DNA of 64,000 nucleotides from Dermacentor variabilis (lineage: Eukaryota > Arthropoda > Arachnida > Ixodida > Ixodidae). Positions 56,425-64,000 of this stretch are shown here, piece after piece. Made by a program: the position numbers and the translations under genes. Location of the stretch: contig NC_134573.1 in assembly GCF_050947875.1 (NCBI RefSeq), forward strand, positions 65,201,815-65,265,814, in the 5' to 3' direction. A model generated the notes under the pieces. It had not been told where the DNA came from. It did not search any database and worked only from the letters and a program-made list of their open reading frames with translations. Numbering within the stretch: position 1 is the stretch's first letter; every line of letters begins with the position of its first letter.

Positions 56425-57080
56425 CGTTTCAAAGCATCCGTGCGCATGGAAGCATATCTCCACCGCTCGTGGGACCGGGCCTTCGATTTACAGATTTGAA
56501 AACTTTCACGTATACATGAATGAAGTAATCCTTTGGAGCCGGTGGCTAAGAAGTCGTGCAAGAAGCGCATGCAGGCGTAGCTGCAGAAAGAAACGTGCAC
56601 TGCGGCGTTTCAGTCGGGAGCAAGGATTGTACACGCTACGACCGGAAAATTTGGGAGTAAGACCTACTAGACATTTTTATCAGACATAAGTAGGCTGACG
56701 TGCATAACTGGCACACAAAAAAAAAGAAACTAGGCCAGAGCATAGCACCGCTAACAGTAAGTGTTCATGCATACTTAAATTGTAATGTCTCTGGTCAAGT
56801 TGCTTGCGCGCAACTTTTTAGCCTGAACCCCACCATAGAACTCGTTTTATGGGAAATAGACATTCATTCATTCATTCATTCATTCGTCAGCTGCGCACGT
56901 GTGCGTCACGGGCGATCTCGAACACTCTCATGTATTAAGGTGACGTTTCTATACCTCTTATCTCTTTTGCCATGCCCTCCACGCTGTGACGTGGTCGCGT
57001 ACGCTAAACACACCTCGTTTTCAATCGAAGCTTATATGTGACTCACTCGTGTCGGCGTCGGTGTTGCCGTACGAAGAAAA
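56425..57080. other. Unassigned sequence
   Basis: A short (ATTC)n run is at 56,862-56,885. No gene recognised. Confidence 0.4.
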
Positions 57081-57084
57081 ACTA

Positions 57085-57190
57085 AGCCTCGCGAATATAA
57101 AAAATAGCTTGTCGGGCTGCGGATTCAAACCACCGATTTCCGGGTTGCGAGGCCTCTACGCTCACCGATTCAGCCGTCGGTGCGTCATAC
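57085..57190 (-). repeat. tRNA-derived SINE head (minus strand)
   Basis: On the minus strand CGGCTGAATCGGTGAGCG (A-box-like), CTCGCAACCCGGAAATCGG, B-box GGTTTGAATCC and GCAGCCCGACAAGC. Good box spacing. It represents a third tRNA-like SINE subfamily in the window. Confidence 0.65.
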
Positions 57191-57379
57191 GCGACCTTTA
57201 AAGCGGGGTTTTGTATGCACGAAGAAGTAGACGCAACGCAAGGCGCGAGCCAATCACCGCCCTCCCTCCGGAGGAGGGAAAAGGTGTCATCGCGTGTTCG
57301 CTCGCCTCGCGCCCGCTGTTTCCGCCAGTTCGGGCTAAAGTTCCCAGAACGGCTTTTGCCAAGTAGCGACAAGTCCCTC

Positions 57380-57700
57380 CTCTCCTACCACGCTATCCCT
57401 TGCGGCTCCCGTCGGCCGCCATGTTCTTCCTAACGCGCTTTTTCTTCCTACTGCATTTGGGCGGCGGCTGCTGCAGCAGCAGGCAAAGAAGCGTCCGGAA
57501 AGGTACCCTGACTTCCAGCAAACAGCGACAGATATACAGAAGTCACTGTCACTGTAGATCTGTAGCCGACGCAACTGCACGAGCCAGAAAACAAGCGTGC
57601 TAGCGCCGTCGAACTCAGCAGCTGGACTGGCCCAGGAAGGACGTGGCGGACGGAAGCATTCTCCCAGCCGGAAGTGGGCGCTGTCCAATAAAGTGCGTTG
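57380..57700. promoter_or_regulatory. GC-rich promoter-like stretch
   Basis: It contains GGCCGCCATGTT (YY1-type site) near 57,415 and GCCGGAAGTGGG (ETS-type site) near 57,668, both common at housekeeping promoters, in CpG-rich sequence. A plus-strand frame starting MFFLTRFFFLLHL at 57,421 looks like a signal peptide but is short (about 60 codons) and unsupported. Direction and target gene cannot be determined here. Confidence 0.25.
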
Positions 57701-57719
57701 GCGGCGCCGCAAAAGCTTT

Positions 57720-58610
57720 TTTTTTTTTGCTATGCGTTTTTGGTACTTAGCTTTCTTTAGAAATGCTCATAAAGGGACTTTAGTTCAGGCCCGGCAGTCA
57801 GTTGGGAGGTCGCGTTTGGTTCGTTCTGCCGAAGAGTAGGCTGCGTTGAAGGAACGGCAGCGGGAGCGGGTCGCGTGTTCGCTCGTCGACGTGTCCACCT
57901 CGCCGTGAGGGAGCGCGAAGCCGAGGCGTTACGACAACGAAGAGCCGCGGATACCGAGCTTCGCTTGCTCTCCTCTTTACAGTGGTGGAAGGGCAGTCGA
58001 TCTTTTTTTTTTATACCTCGAAAGTGAGTGAAAATGCGTGACTGAGCCTATGTCATCCATCACAGCAGGCCATTGCCCTAACCATTGGGACCCGATTATG
58101 CAAAAGTCGCTCTTTGAAACGTCACGTGGCAGTTTCTCGTATTTCTTCCCACGGGACAGCTAGCGCTTTGAGACGCTGTGCTAGACTGTCTTCGGGATCG
58201 GCCCACTTCTTTTTTTCCGCACACGGATGCTTACAAAGTGGGTGCAGTCCGCCCGTAATGAAATAGGTTTCCAAAATAGCTTTTTTTTTTCTTCATCAAC
58301 AACGATTGCTTGTTCCGCCTCTATATATTGTGTGCACTATTTCGCGAGATACAAACCAATGTAAAGATGGTTTTGTGTTTTTACTATATTTTCTTCGTTC
58401 TTGCATCCGCCGGTGGATGCTTTGAAAAACTCGAGTTGTAACGAATCGCGGAGATATATACACTTTCCTTCGTGGCCGTACATCCTAGTGTGCCATTTTC
58501 GAGTTGGACAGTGTAATGAAAACTCGAAATAATTTTGAAGTGTTATCTGTCTCTTCGGGGAGAATAAATAAGCGCGGCAAGCATGTGAGGCAATAGTCAC
58601 CTTTAATCTA
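57720..58610. other. Unassigned sequence
   Basis: T-runs near 57,717 and 58,006. No gene or complete repeat recognised. Confidence 0.4.
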
Positions 58611-58614
58611 AAAA

Positions 58615-59098
58615 CAGTTGAACCACTGGGGTGTATATTTGCCCAACAACGATAATCGTCATGTCTTGCTTGCATTTACTTTCTTGAAAACACTGCGCTC
58701 GCTACCTTCCTGTCGAGGATGCTTTGTCATGCTGATAACGCGCATGCCGCTCGTGTCTTAAAAGTACCGAGCTCGCCGCGTTAAAGAAAGGAAATGCGGG
58801 CAAATCATAATTATGGGGTATTACGTGCCAAAACCACGACTGATTACGAGGCACGCCGTAATGGGGGACTCCGAAAATTTTGACCAACAGGAGTTCTTTA
58901 ACGTGCGCCTAAATCTAAGTACACGCGTGTTTTCACATTTCGCCCCCATAAAAATGCAGCGGCCGTGGCCGGGATTCAATCCCGCGACATCGTGCTTAGC
59001 AGCCCAACACCACCCACTAAACGACCGCGGCGGGTTGCGGGCAAGACAGATGGCGATTATCGTTGTGAGGCTAATACGCACCCCAAAGGGTACAACTG
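58615..59098. mobile_element. MITE, second copy of the 10,436 family, containing a SINE
   Basis: Left end CAGTTGAACCACTGGGGTG; reverse complement of the right end CAGTTGTACCCTTTGGGGTG, continuing into ACAACGATAATCG on both sides. The interior is collinear with 10,436-10,672. A SINE at 58,804-59,035 interrupts it. Without the SINE and one copy of its 9-bp duplication it is about 243 bp, close to the 237 bp of the other copy. Confidence 0.8.
58804..59035 (-). mobile_element. tRNA-derived SINE with 9-bp target duplication
   Basis: A 232-bp SINE flanked by TGCGGGCAA (58,795-58,803 and 59,036-59,044). Minus-strand reading: tRNA-like head CCGCGGTCGTTTAGTGGGTGG..., B-box-like GGGATTGAATCCC, body CGCTGCATTTTTATGGGGGCG, AGGCGCACGTTAAAGAAC, and tail TACCCCATAATTAT. 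The best-preserved SINE of this family in the window. Confidence 0.9.
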
Positions 59099-59187
59099 CG
59101 TAAGTGTCTTGAGAACACGTATACACGTGACAAACATATGTACCGATATTTGCGCGCAAAAGAATGATCAAGCGGATAGGATGAAAG

Positions 59188-59510
59188 CCCCTTAAACTTC
59201 GTAAAGTAGCGACACTCTCCTCCTTCGCCTTCACTCCTCCTCGTTTCTCCTCTCTTTCACGCTCCCTCCTCGACGCTACGCCGCCAACACCGCAGCGTAG
59301 CAACGGCGCCAACATGCGCTCCTCCCCCCTCCGTAGACGCTTCTCAAGCGAAAATGGCGTTGAAGCACGACTCTAAAACAAACGAAGCCGGCACGAAGGC
59401 CCACGTGATACTATTAGGCCAATAGCGACGCGGCGTCGGCATCGGCCAGAGCGCGCAAGGAGGAGGTGGCATTCTTGAAAGCGTGTCGCTACTTTACGAA
59501 GTTTAAGGGG
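59188..59510. mobile_element. 323-bp MITE with 28-bp terminal inverted repeats
   Basis: The left end CCCCTTAAACTTCGTAAAGT, continuing AGCGACAC, is mirrored exactly at the right end (...CGCTACTTTACGAAGTTTAAGGGG). Non-coding interior with CTCC-rich and GGAGG-rich halves. No clear target duplication. Confidence 0.85.
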
Positions 59511-59514
59511 TTTT

Positions 59515-60195
59515 AGGGATAGATAAGCGCCACAAGCAAAAAGAAAAAAAAGAAAATGCAAAGAACAAGGGGGTGAGGGTTACGAGTAAGGGGTAGGATG
59601 AACAGAAGGGTGAACTGAGTGCTCACGGGACGCAGAAAGGTTCAATAAAAAATGGCCAACTGGCCGAACGGATCAAGACAACTGGTGTCGGTCCTGTGTT
59701 CTTCAGTCGTCTTTGTCCGTTCGCGCTTTTCCTAACAACGAAAGCAGAAAGGGGGTGACACATGTGAGCTTGAGCATCACGGAAGGTATTCTCGTTTATT
59801 CCCTCTCCGGTTGTACATTCGATAAGCGACAGACGAGTCTTGGGGCCGGACGAGCTAAAGTCTTGTGTGTTGATGTGAGGGCGGAAGAGACCAGTATGGA
59901 GGGACTTTAGATGCGAGGAGTGGCAGGCGCCAGGGAAATGGTTGTGCGCTTCTCGAATCAAGCTGCAGGAGACAGTCGCAAGCACCCATACTACTGTACC
60001 CATACTGTGACCACCAGTCGCGCTAATGTTACCGACGAAGATTTCGCACAACCTAGCAAACCATATACGTTGCATTGACATCCATGAGCGGTTCTCCGTT
60101 GGACCTAATAAGACAAATTCATGAGATGTTCGTTTATTTATCAATTTTACTAAAAAAATGAGCTTCTCAACCTACAGAAGGCCATCCAAATCATG
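59515..60195. other. Unassigned sequence
   Basis: A 173-codon minus-strand frame (59,623-60,144) carries no recognised domain. Nothing else identified. Confidence 0.35.
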
Positions 60196-60211
60196 TTGCA
60201 GAAAGTTAGTG

Positions 60212-60350
60212 ACTACAGTGACGGGGCCCGGTACTTTAACATCTGCACTACAGTGACGGGGCCCGGCACTTTAACATCAGCACTACAGTGACGGGGCCCG
60301 TCACTTTAACATCAGCACTGTAGCTACGGGGCCGTCACTATAACGATGTC
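60212..60350 (+). repeat. 35-bp minisatellite, left terminus
   Basis: Units begin at 60,212, 60,247 and 60,282, with a decayed fourth at 60,317. Differences are concentrated at the CGG[T/C]AC and ATC[T/A]GC positions. Confidence 0.9.
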
Positions 60351-60352
60351 GG

Positions 60353-61205
60353 TATTGGGGGCGAGGACCTACGGAGTCGCCTTCTGTCGGAAGCGCCTCA
60401 CTTGCGTAGTAACGCGGCGCGCTCCGCATAGGTTTGGCTATCGGCGCTAAATAAACATACTACGCGGGAGCTCTCCTGGACATTTCTGCAAGTACTCTCA
60501 AAGTGACAGAAGCACCTTACCTTTAAAATAATAATCTTGGACAAATAGAAGGCACAGAAAGGTATACAGACGCTATCTCTTTACCTACTACGTACGGTAA
60601 GCTGGGACACTGCGCGCGGTCGCCGCGATCGATTCCCCCGAACCGGTTTCTTGCGTTAAAGGTAGCAATCGCTGAGAGAAAACTATGTGAAATATGTTCT
60701 TATAGTGGGCCGTCTGTGTAACCAAATGGAGCATCACAGAATGAAGTTTCAATGCACCGACCGACTGCGCGTCTGCATGCATGTCCACGCACAATGTTTC
60801 GCTTTCGCTGCGAAAGCGTTTTTGCACCGTGCCGTAAGCTTTATGCCGCAGTATATGAGCATTCGAGCGTACGCAAACAACCATTGTTGCATGTGCACTA
60901 TCAGAGCTGTTCAAAAATAATTTCGTTATAGCTAGAGACTTCGACGTGTATACGCCGGCTTGTGCTGTGCCATCGCGATGATTCAGTGTTTCCTTTTTCT
61001 TTTCTTCTAAAGTCTTCGAAGGTTCAATATCATTATTTCTCAAGTAGCATCGCACTGGATGCTTATCGGTCTTCTAAGCGAGCAATTACCCGCTGCTTCT
61101 TTTTCTTAATCCAGTGCAGTATTTATTGTCTGGTGCTAAGGAAGCATCAACATATGCCATGCCTTTTTTTAATGCACTTTGTACCGTTCCCTTTCCATTC
61201 CAGTA
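60353..61205 (-). mobile_element. THAP-bearing repeat, copy 3 (lacks the THAP exon)
   Basis: Same orientation as copy 1 and collinear with 3,629-4,450: TATTGGGGGCGAGGACCTACGGAGTCGCC, GCGCGCGGTCGCCGCGAT, CCGAACCGG.TTCTTGCGT, ATATGTTCTTATAGTG, TCAGAGCTGTTCAAAAATAATTTC. It ends near 61,205, before the THAP exon. A minus-strand frame (60,588-61,055) shares stretches with copy 2's frame (IE.SK.LEE, SETLC..MHADAQSV), but I recognise no domain. Confidence 0.6.
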
Positions 61206-61209
61206 AACG

Positions 61210-61530
61210 TTCTTCCTTTTTTTATTATCATTATCATAGGTGTTACAGTGCATACGCAAAAGACTGTTGGACCCAATAGCCGCAGGCTAGTGGAAGGGTC
61301 CGGATGCGAAATATAATACACATTCGGTACAAGCATAGGGGGATAACTGCAGAGGATGAATGCAACACATTAGCACATTAAAAACACACAAAAAAGAATT
61401 TTTTTACAGCATGCATAAAAATTATCACCAGAGACATCAATTATCAAACCGCAAAGAAGAGAACTCCAGGCCAGAATACAGGCACCAAATCAGTGGCTTA
61501 TAGCTAATAAATATGGCTGTAGTGCTTTGC
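61210..61530. other. Unassigned interior of the foldback-type element
   Basis: No gene recognised. Confidence 0.4.
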
Positions 61531-61570
61531 CGAAATTTTGTGCTTTTTTTGGAGGGTATGTTGTTCCATG

Positions 61571-61888
61571 TCTCCAAAAGCTTTCAGGGGACACAAGATT
61601 GGTGCAAAAGAAATTGAAGTCGCCCCTGAGAAAGTTCCTTCAGCAGTTCTGGACGACAGAGTTGAGATAGGTGAAATCCGGAACTATATCACCGATGATG
61701 GGTGGGCCGCGCTCACTGCAACTCAGAAGCGTTATCATAGTTTATGGACATTTAGTGCATGTCGGCAAAGGGTTCACGATAACGCCATCGGGTGTGACGC
61801 GTGCCTGCAGCGGCTGCACATTAAATGTGTGTCTGTCACATCTACGCCAAAAAGTAAGGTGTGGTTTTGTCGGAATTATGTTGCATAA
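61571..61888 (+). pseudogene. PHD-finger-like exon fragment
   Basis: The plus-strand frame ends FSACRQRVHDNAIGCDACLQ...HIKCV...KVWFCRNYVA. The spacing C-x-x-C, GCD-x-C, L-H-x-x-C, W-F-C matches the second half of a PHD zinc finger, a chromatin-reader module. The first cysteine of the leading pair is now phenylalanine (TTT for TGT) and the last is tyrosine (TAT), so zinc binding should be lost. The upstream part (KAFRGHKIGAKEIEVAPEKVPS...) is not recognised. Its position inside the foldback-type element suggests capture of a host or transposon exon. Confidence 0.5.
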
Positions 61889-61924
61889 TTTCGAAAATTT
61901 GAATCGGAATTTTCGAAATTATGC
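61883..61924. repeat. Perfect 17-bp stem hairpin
   Basis: GCATAATTTCGAAAATT and its complement (61,908-61,924) around an 8-nt loop, immediately after the PHD-like fragment. Confidence 0.85.
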
Positions 61925-62062
61925 AGTTTTCTCAATATGGGCGTTAATATATTTTGTTTTTGTTTTCTATAGAATTTTATATGTGATGGGGCGAATATGT
62001 TGTCACAAAGGAATAACCCTTAGTCCTCCATGAAACGCTCTAGTTTTCTTGGGAAAACGTTC

Positions 62063-62450
62063 TATATGACAATAAATTGAGCATGCTGTTTTTGCGATTT
62101 CGCAAGGTTCCAAGTCTGGGGCCCTCCTGCATGCACAATTTTTTTTTTGTCATGCTTGAGTATTTTCTCATGTAAGCCTAACAACTTGTATTGTGTCAAA
62201 CACTAAGTAATATTTCTTTTGTTGTCTTCTTATTCTGGGAAAAATTCTTAAACATTTCTCCACGAGCTACGCGCTACGAAGAAGCCACTTTTCAGCCCTA
62301 CCTTCGCGCAAGTTAGTATCGATATTTCATCACTGATCCCTGAGAAAATATTCATGCGCAACAAAAATGTATCCTGTATGCAGGAGGGCCCCAAACATGG
62401 AACTTAGCGAAATCGCAAAAACGCTATTCTCCACCTTTTGTCATATACGA
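62063..62450. repeat. Imperfect inverted repeat, ~70-nt arms
   Basis: The left arm (GTTTTTGCGATTTCGC, GGGGCCCTCCTGCATGC; 62,081-62,134) is mirrored at 62,376-62,432 (GTATGCAGGAGGGCCCC, GCGAAATCGCAAAAACG). Weaker pairing extends outwards through TATATGACA. The loop is about 240 bp. Confidence 0.75.
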
Positions 62451-62531
62451 TCATGGTCATGGGACCTCGATTACCGTTCTTATATCAACATGTCCATATA
62501 TATGTTCGTATTTTTGTCATATATCAATGTG

Positions 62532-62637
62532 GTTAAAGAGCCGGACCCCGTCTCTGTAGTGTAGATGTTAAAGTGCCGGGCCCCGTCACTGTAGTGCAGA
62601 TGTTAAAGTACCGGGCCCCGTCATTGTAGCCATTATC
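62532..62637 (-). repeat. 35-bp minisatellite, right terminus (inverted)
   Basis: Three units at 62,532, 62,567 and 62,602, each the reverse complement of the left-terminus unit. Confidence 0.9.
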
Positions 62638-62719
62638 TTGCAGAAATGTCGCCCACGCATAGCACCCGCATGTTTGAAAGGTACTATAGATATTTCGTAT
62701 AGGGCAGAGATGTCAGATA

Positions 62720-62832
62720 AAAAAAAATTCTGGCGTTTTAGGTGCCGAAAACCACAATATGATTATCAGGCACGCAGTAGTGGTGGTCTCCAGATTATTT
62801 TCGACCATCTGTCACACGTCCAAATTTATTGA
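62720..62832 (-). repeat. SINE fragment (58,804 family)
   Basis: GTGCCGAAAACCACAATATGATTATCAGGCACGC and TTTTCGACCA match the 3' part of the SINE at 58,804-59,035. Head and flanking duplication not seen. Confidence 0.65.
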
Positions 62833-62834
62833 CA

Positions 62835-63405
62835 TTTGACCCGATGATGTCGATGACAGCGTCTTCTGAAGTGAGCAATGTTAGGGTATGAATTAAAAAA
62901 TATATATGCATTTACAAGTTTAAACTGTCGTAATAAACAGTGAAATATAAAACTAAGCATACTATGGCCCGGTCAGCTTGAGTTTCTTGCTGTATTTTAG
63001 AATCAGCCATTGCAACTGTGGCCAATGTATGTCAAATCCACGGTTCCATCGTGGTCAAATCCGAAGCCCAGAAACAAAATGGCGCCTGCCGCAGTGAGAC
63101 TGTCGCAACGCCGACCTGAGGAAGTTCGTCTTTTCACGCGGAGTCCGTAAACACAAGGACTGCACGCGAACGGCCTGCGCGCGACGAAAGGCTACCGTGC
63201 AACAAATGCACCCTATTCCCACGTGACTTTCGTCTGCTTCACAGGTTACCAACCTTTCGCGCAGCTTCGCTAGCTGCAACAATCCTTGTGTTGTCAAAGA
63301 TTGATTATTGTAAATCAGAGGGTTTCTCCTCGTAAAGTGCCGATTGTACTTGAAAGTTATGTATAAATCTTTTGTTACAGGTTTAAACGTTTCAAATACT
63401 TTACT
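62835..63405. other. Unassigned sequence
   Basis: No gene or repeat recognised. Confidence 0.4.
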
Positions 63406-63409
63406 TACA

Positions 63410-63476
63410 CTGAGAAATGCGTACTCTCGACGCCGCGGCTTGCGAAGCTACGGAGTCGAGAGTACGCATTTTTCAG
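63410..63476. repeat. 22-bp stem hairpin
   Basis: CTGAGAAATGCGTACTCTCGAC (63,410-63,431) pairs with 63,455-63,476 with one mismatch. The loop is 23 nt. Confidence 0.9.
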
Positions 63477-63659
63477 TCGAATGATTTTTGGTGAACGCAT
63501 TAAATAACAAATGGCATTTGATTTGCTCGTGTGGCACCGCGCAAATGACATTAAATAATAGGGCATTATGATATTAATGCCATTTTCTGTGCCCGTGTGG
63601 CACGTGTATAATTAATTGGTTACGACGTGACGTCATATACATTGCCACGTGTCCCTCAC

Positions 63660-63870
63660 AACTCTACCTTAATCAACTTTGCTCTAATTTGTGCCAACCT
63701 TAATCGAACGTAATCCGCGTTAATTCACCTTAATCCACCTTTCTCTAATTGCAGCAACCTTAATTCACTTTAATCCATTTTAATCCACTTTCATTCACTT
63801 TACTTCCACTTAATTAACTTTACTACACCTTAAGTCACCTTAGTACAAGTTGTTCTAACTTTAATTCTGC
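63660..63870. repeat. Degenerate CCTTAATCCACTT tandem tract
   Basis: CTTAAT/CTTTAAT followed by C[A/G]A or CCA recurs every 10-14 bp across about 200 bp (CACCTTAATCCACC, CACTTTAATCCA, CACTTTCATTCAC and so on). A diverged minisatellite-like tract; no coding content. Confidence 0.65.
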
Positions 63871-64000
63871 ATTACTAGTGACATCATACAAGACACTGAT
63901 GACGTCACTGATGATGATGATCTTGTCGACAACGCCGGCTTTTCTGCCTTGTGGTACATATAATTTTTTCGTATCAAGGAAGGGCAGTTTCTCGTGTAAG

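Larger units (their letters stand above)
60205..62637. mobile_element. Foldback-type element with 9-bp target duplication
   Basis: A 2,433-bp unit flanked by TTGCAGAAA on both sides (60,196-60,204 and 62,638-62,646). Its termini are inverted arrays of the same 35-bp unit, whose core is CAGTGACGGGGCCCGG.ACTTTAACATC. There are three full units plus a decayed one on the left and three on the right. The outermost bases (GTTAGTGACTACAGTGACG and, inverted, GATAATGGCTACAATGACG) also match. Tandem repeats within inverted termini plus a 9-bp duplication resemble Drosophila Foldback and other Mutator-like elements. No transposase is visible. The interior contains THAP-repeat copy 3, a PHD-like fragment and two further inverted repeats. 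Confidence 0.7.

Noticed and set aside
59623..60144. 173-codon minus-strand frame
   Set aside because: No domain, no promoter or polyadenylation signal resolved, and a repeat-rich neighbourhood.
60212..62637. CRISPR-like repeat array
   Set aside because: The 35-bp units are contiguous tandem repeats without spacers and form inverted termini; the window is eukaryotic.

Overview
This window is repeat-dominated eukaryotic DNA. I find no operon, no confident host gene and no canonical tRNA or rRNA gene. The repeat types point to a hard tick (Ixodida): tRNA-headed SINEs of the kind abundant in ixodid genomes (one resembles the tick SINE family called Ruka), Ty3/Gypsy elements, I-, RTE- and Penelope-type retroelements, TTAA-target and hAT-type MITEs, and long (TA)n/(CA)n arrays. 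The tick assignment comes from pattern recognition, not a search.

Layout. 1-3.1 kb: GC-rich repeat, a tRNA-headed SINE and (TA)n arrays. 3.6-5.0 kb: the first of three copies of a repeat carrying a decayed THAP zinc-finger exon (others at 35.6-36.7 and 60.35-61.2 kb). 5.5-9.7 and 12.8-16.2 kb: two copies of a large element starting CCAGGTAGCAC. Between them are two related ~650 bp repeats (10.4-12.0 kb), the first holding a nested MITE. 13.87-14.42 kb: two hAT-type MITEs with perfect 8-bp target duplications. 16.3-21.2 kb: a minus-strand Gypsy gag remnant whose LTR is split by a solo LTR, then a decayed minus-strand Gypsy pol split by a 1,468-bp TTAA-target element. 21.2-23.7 kb: a decayed plus-strand Gypsy pol. 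24.0-29.7 kb: a complete Gypsy element with two 295-bp LTRs and open gag and pol frames. 29.9-39 kb: mostly anonymous DNA with microsatellites, inverted repeats and one weak host-exon candidate (31.77-32.31 kb, minus). 39.2-41.5 kb: RTE endonuclease remnant and an internally deleted pogo/Tigger element. 42.9-43.7 kb: another TIR element. 44.6-46.9 kb: a 5'-truncated I-like LINE with a target duplication. 47.88-54.63 kb: a second TTAA element inflated to 6.8 kb by nested insertions, including a Penelope element and a LINE-in-SINE stack. 56-60 kb: palindromes, a promoter-like GC-rich stretch, a MITE containing a SINE, and a 323-bp MITE. 60.2-62.6 kb: a foldback-type element with 35-bp tandem repeats in inverted termini and a 9-bp target duplication.

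How it fits together. No shared pathway is encoded. The order of events can be read from nesting and target-site duplications. The only apparently intact multi-gene unit is the Gypsy element at 24,017-29,670, whose LTRs differ at about 4 of 295 positions by my hand alignment, suggesting a fairly recent insertion. The least ordinary objects are the foldback-type element (60,205-62,637) that encloses THAP-repeat and PHD-like fragments, and the minus-strand Gypsy remnant in which an integrase tail lies upstream of the reverse transcriptase. All alignments were done by eye, and family names should be read as assignments from motifs.
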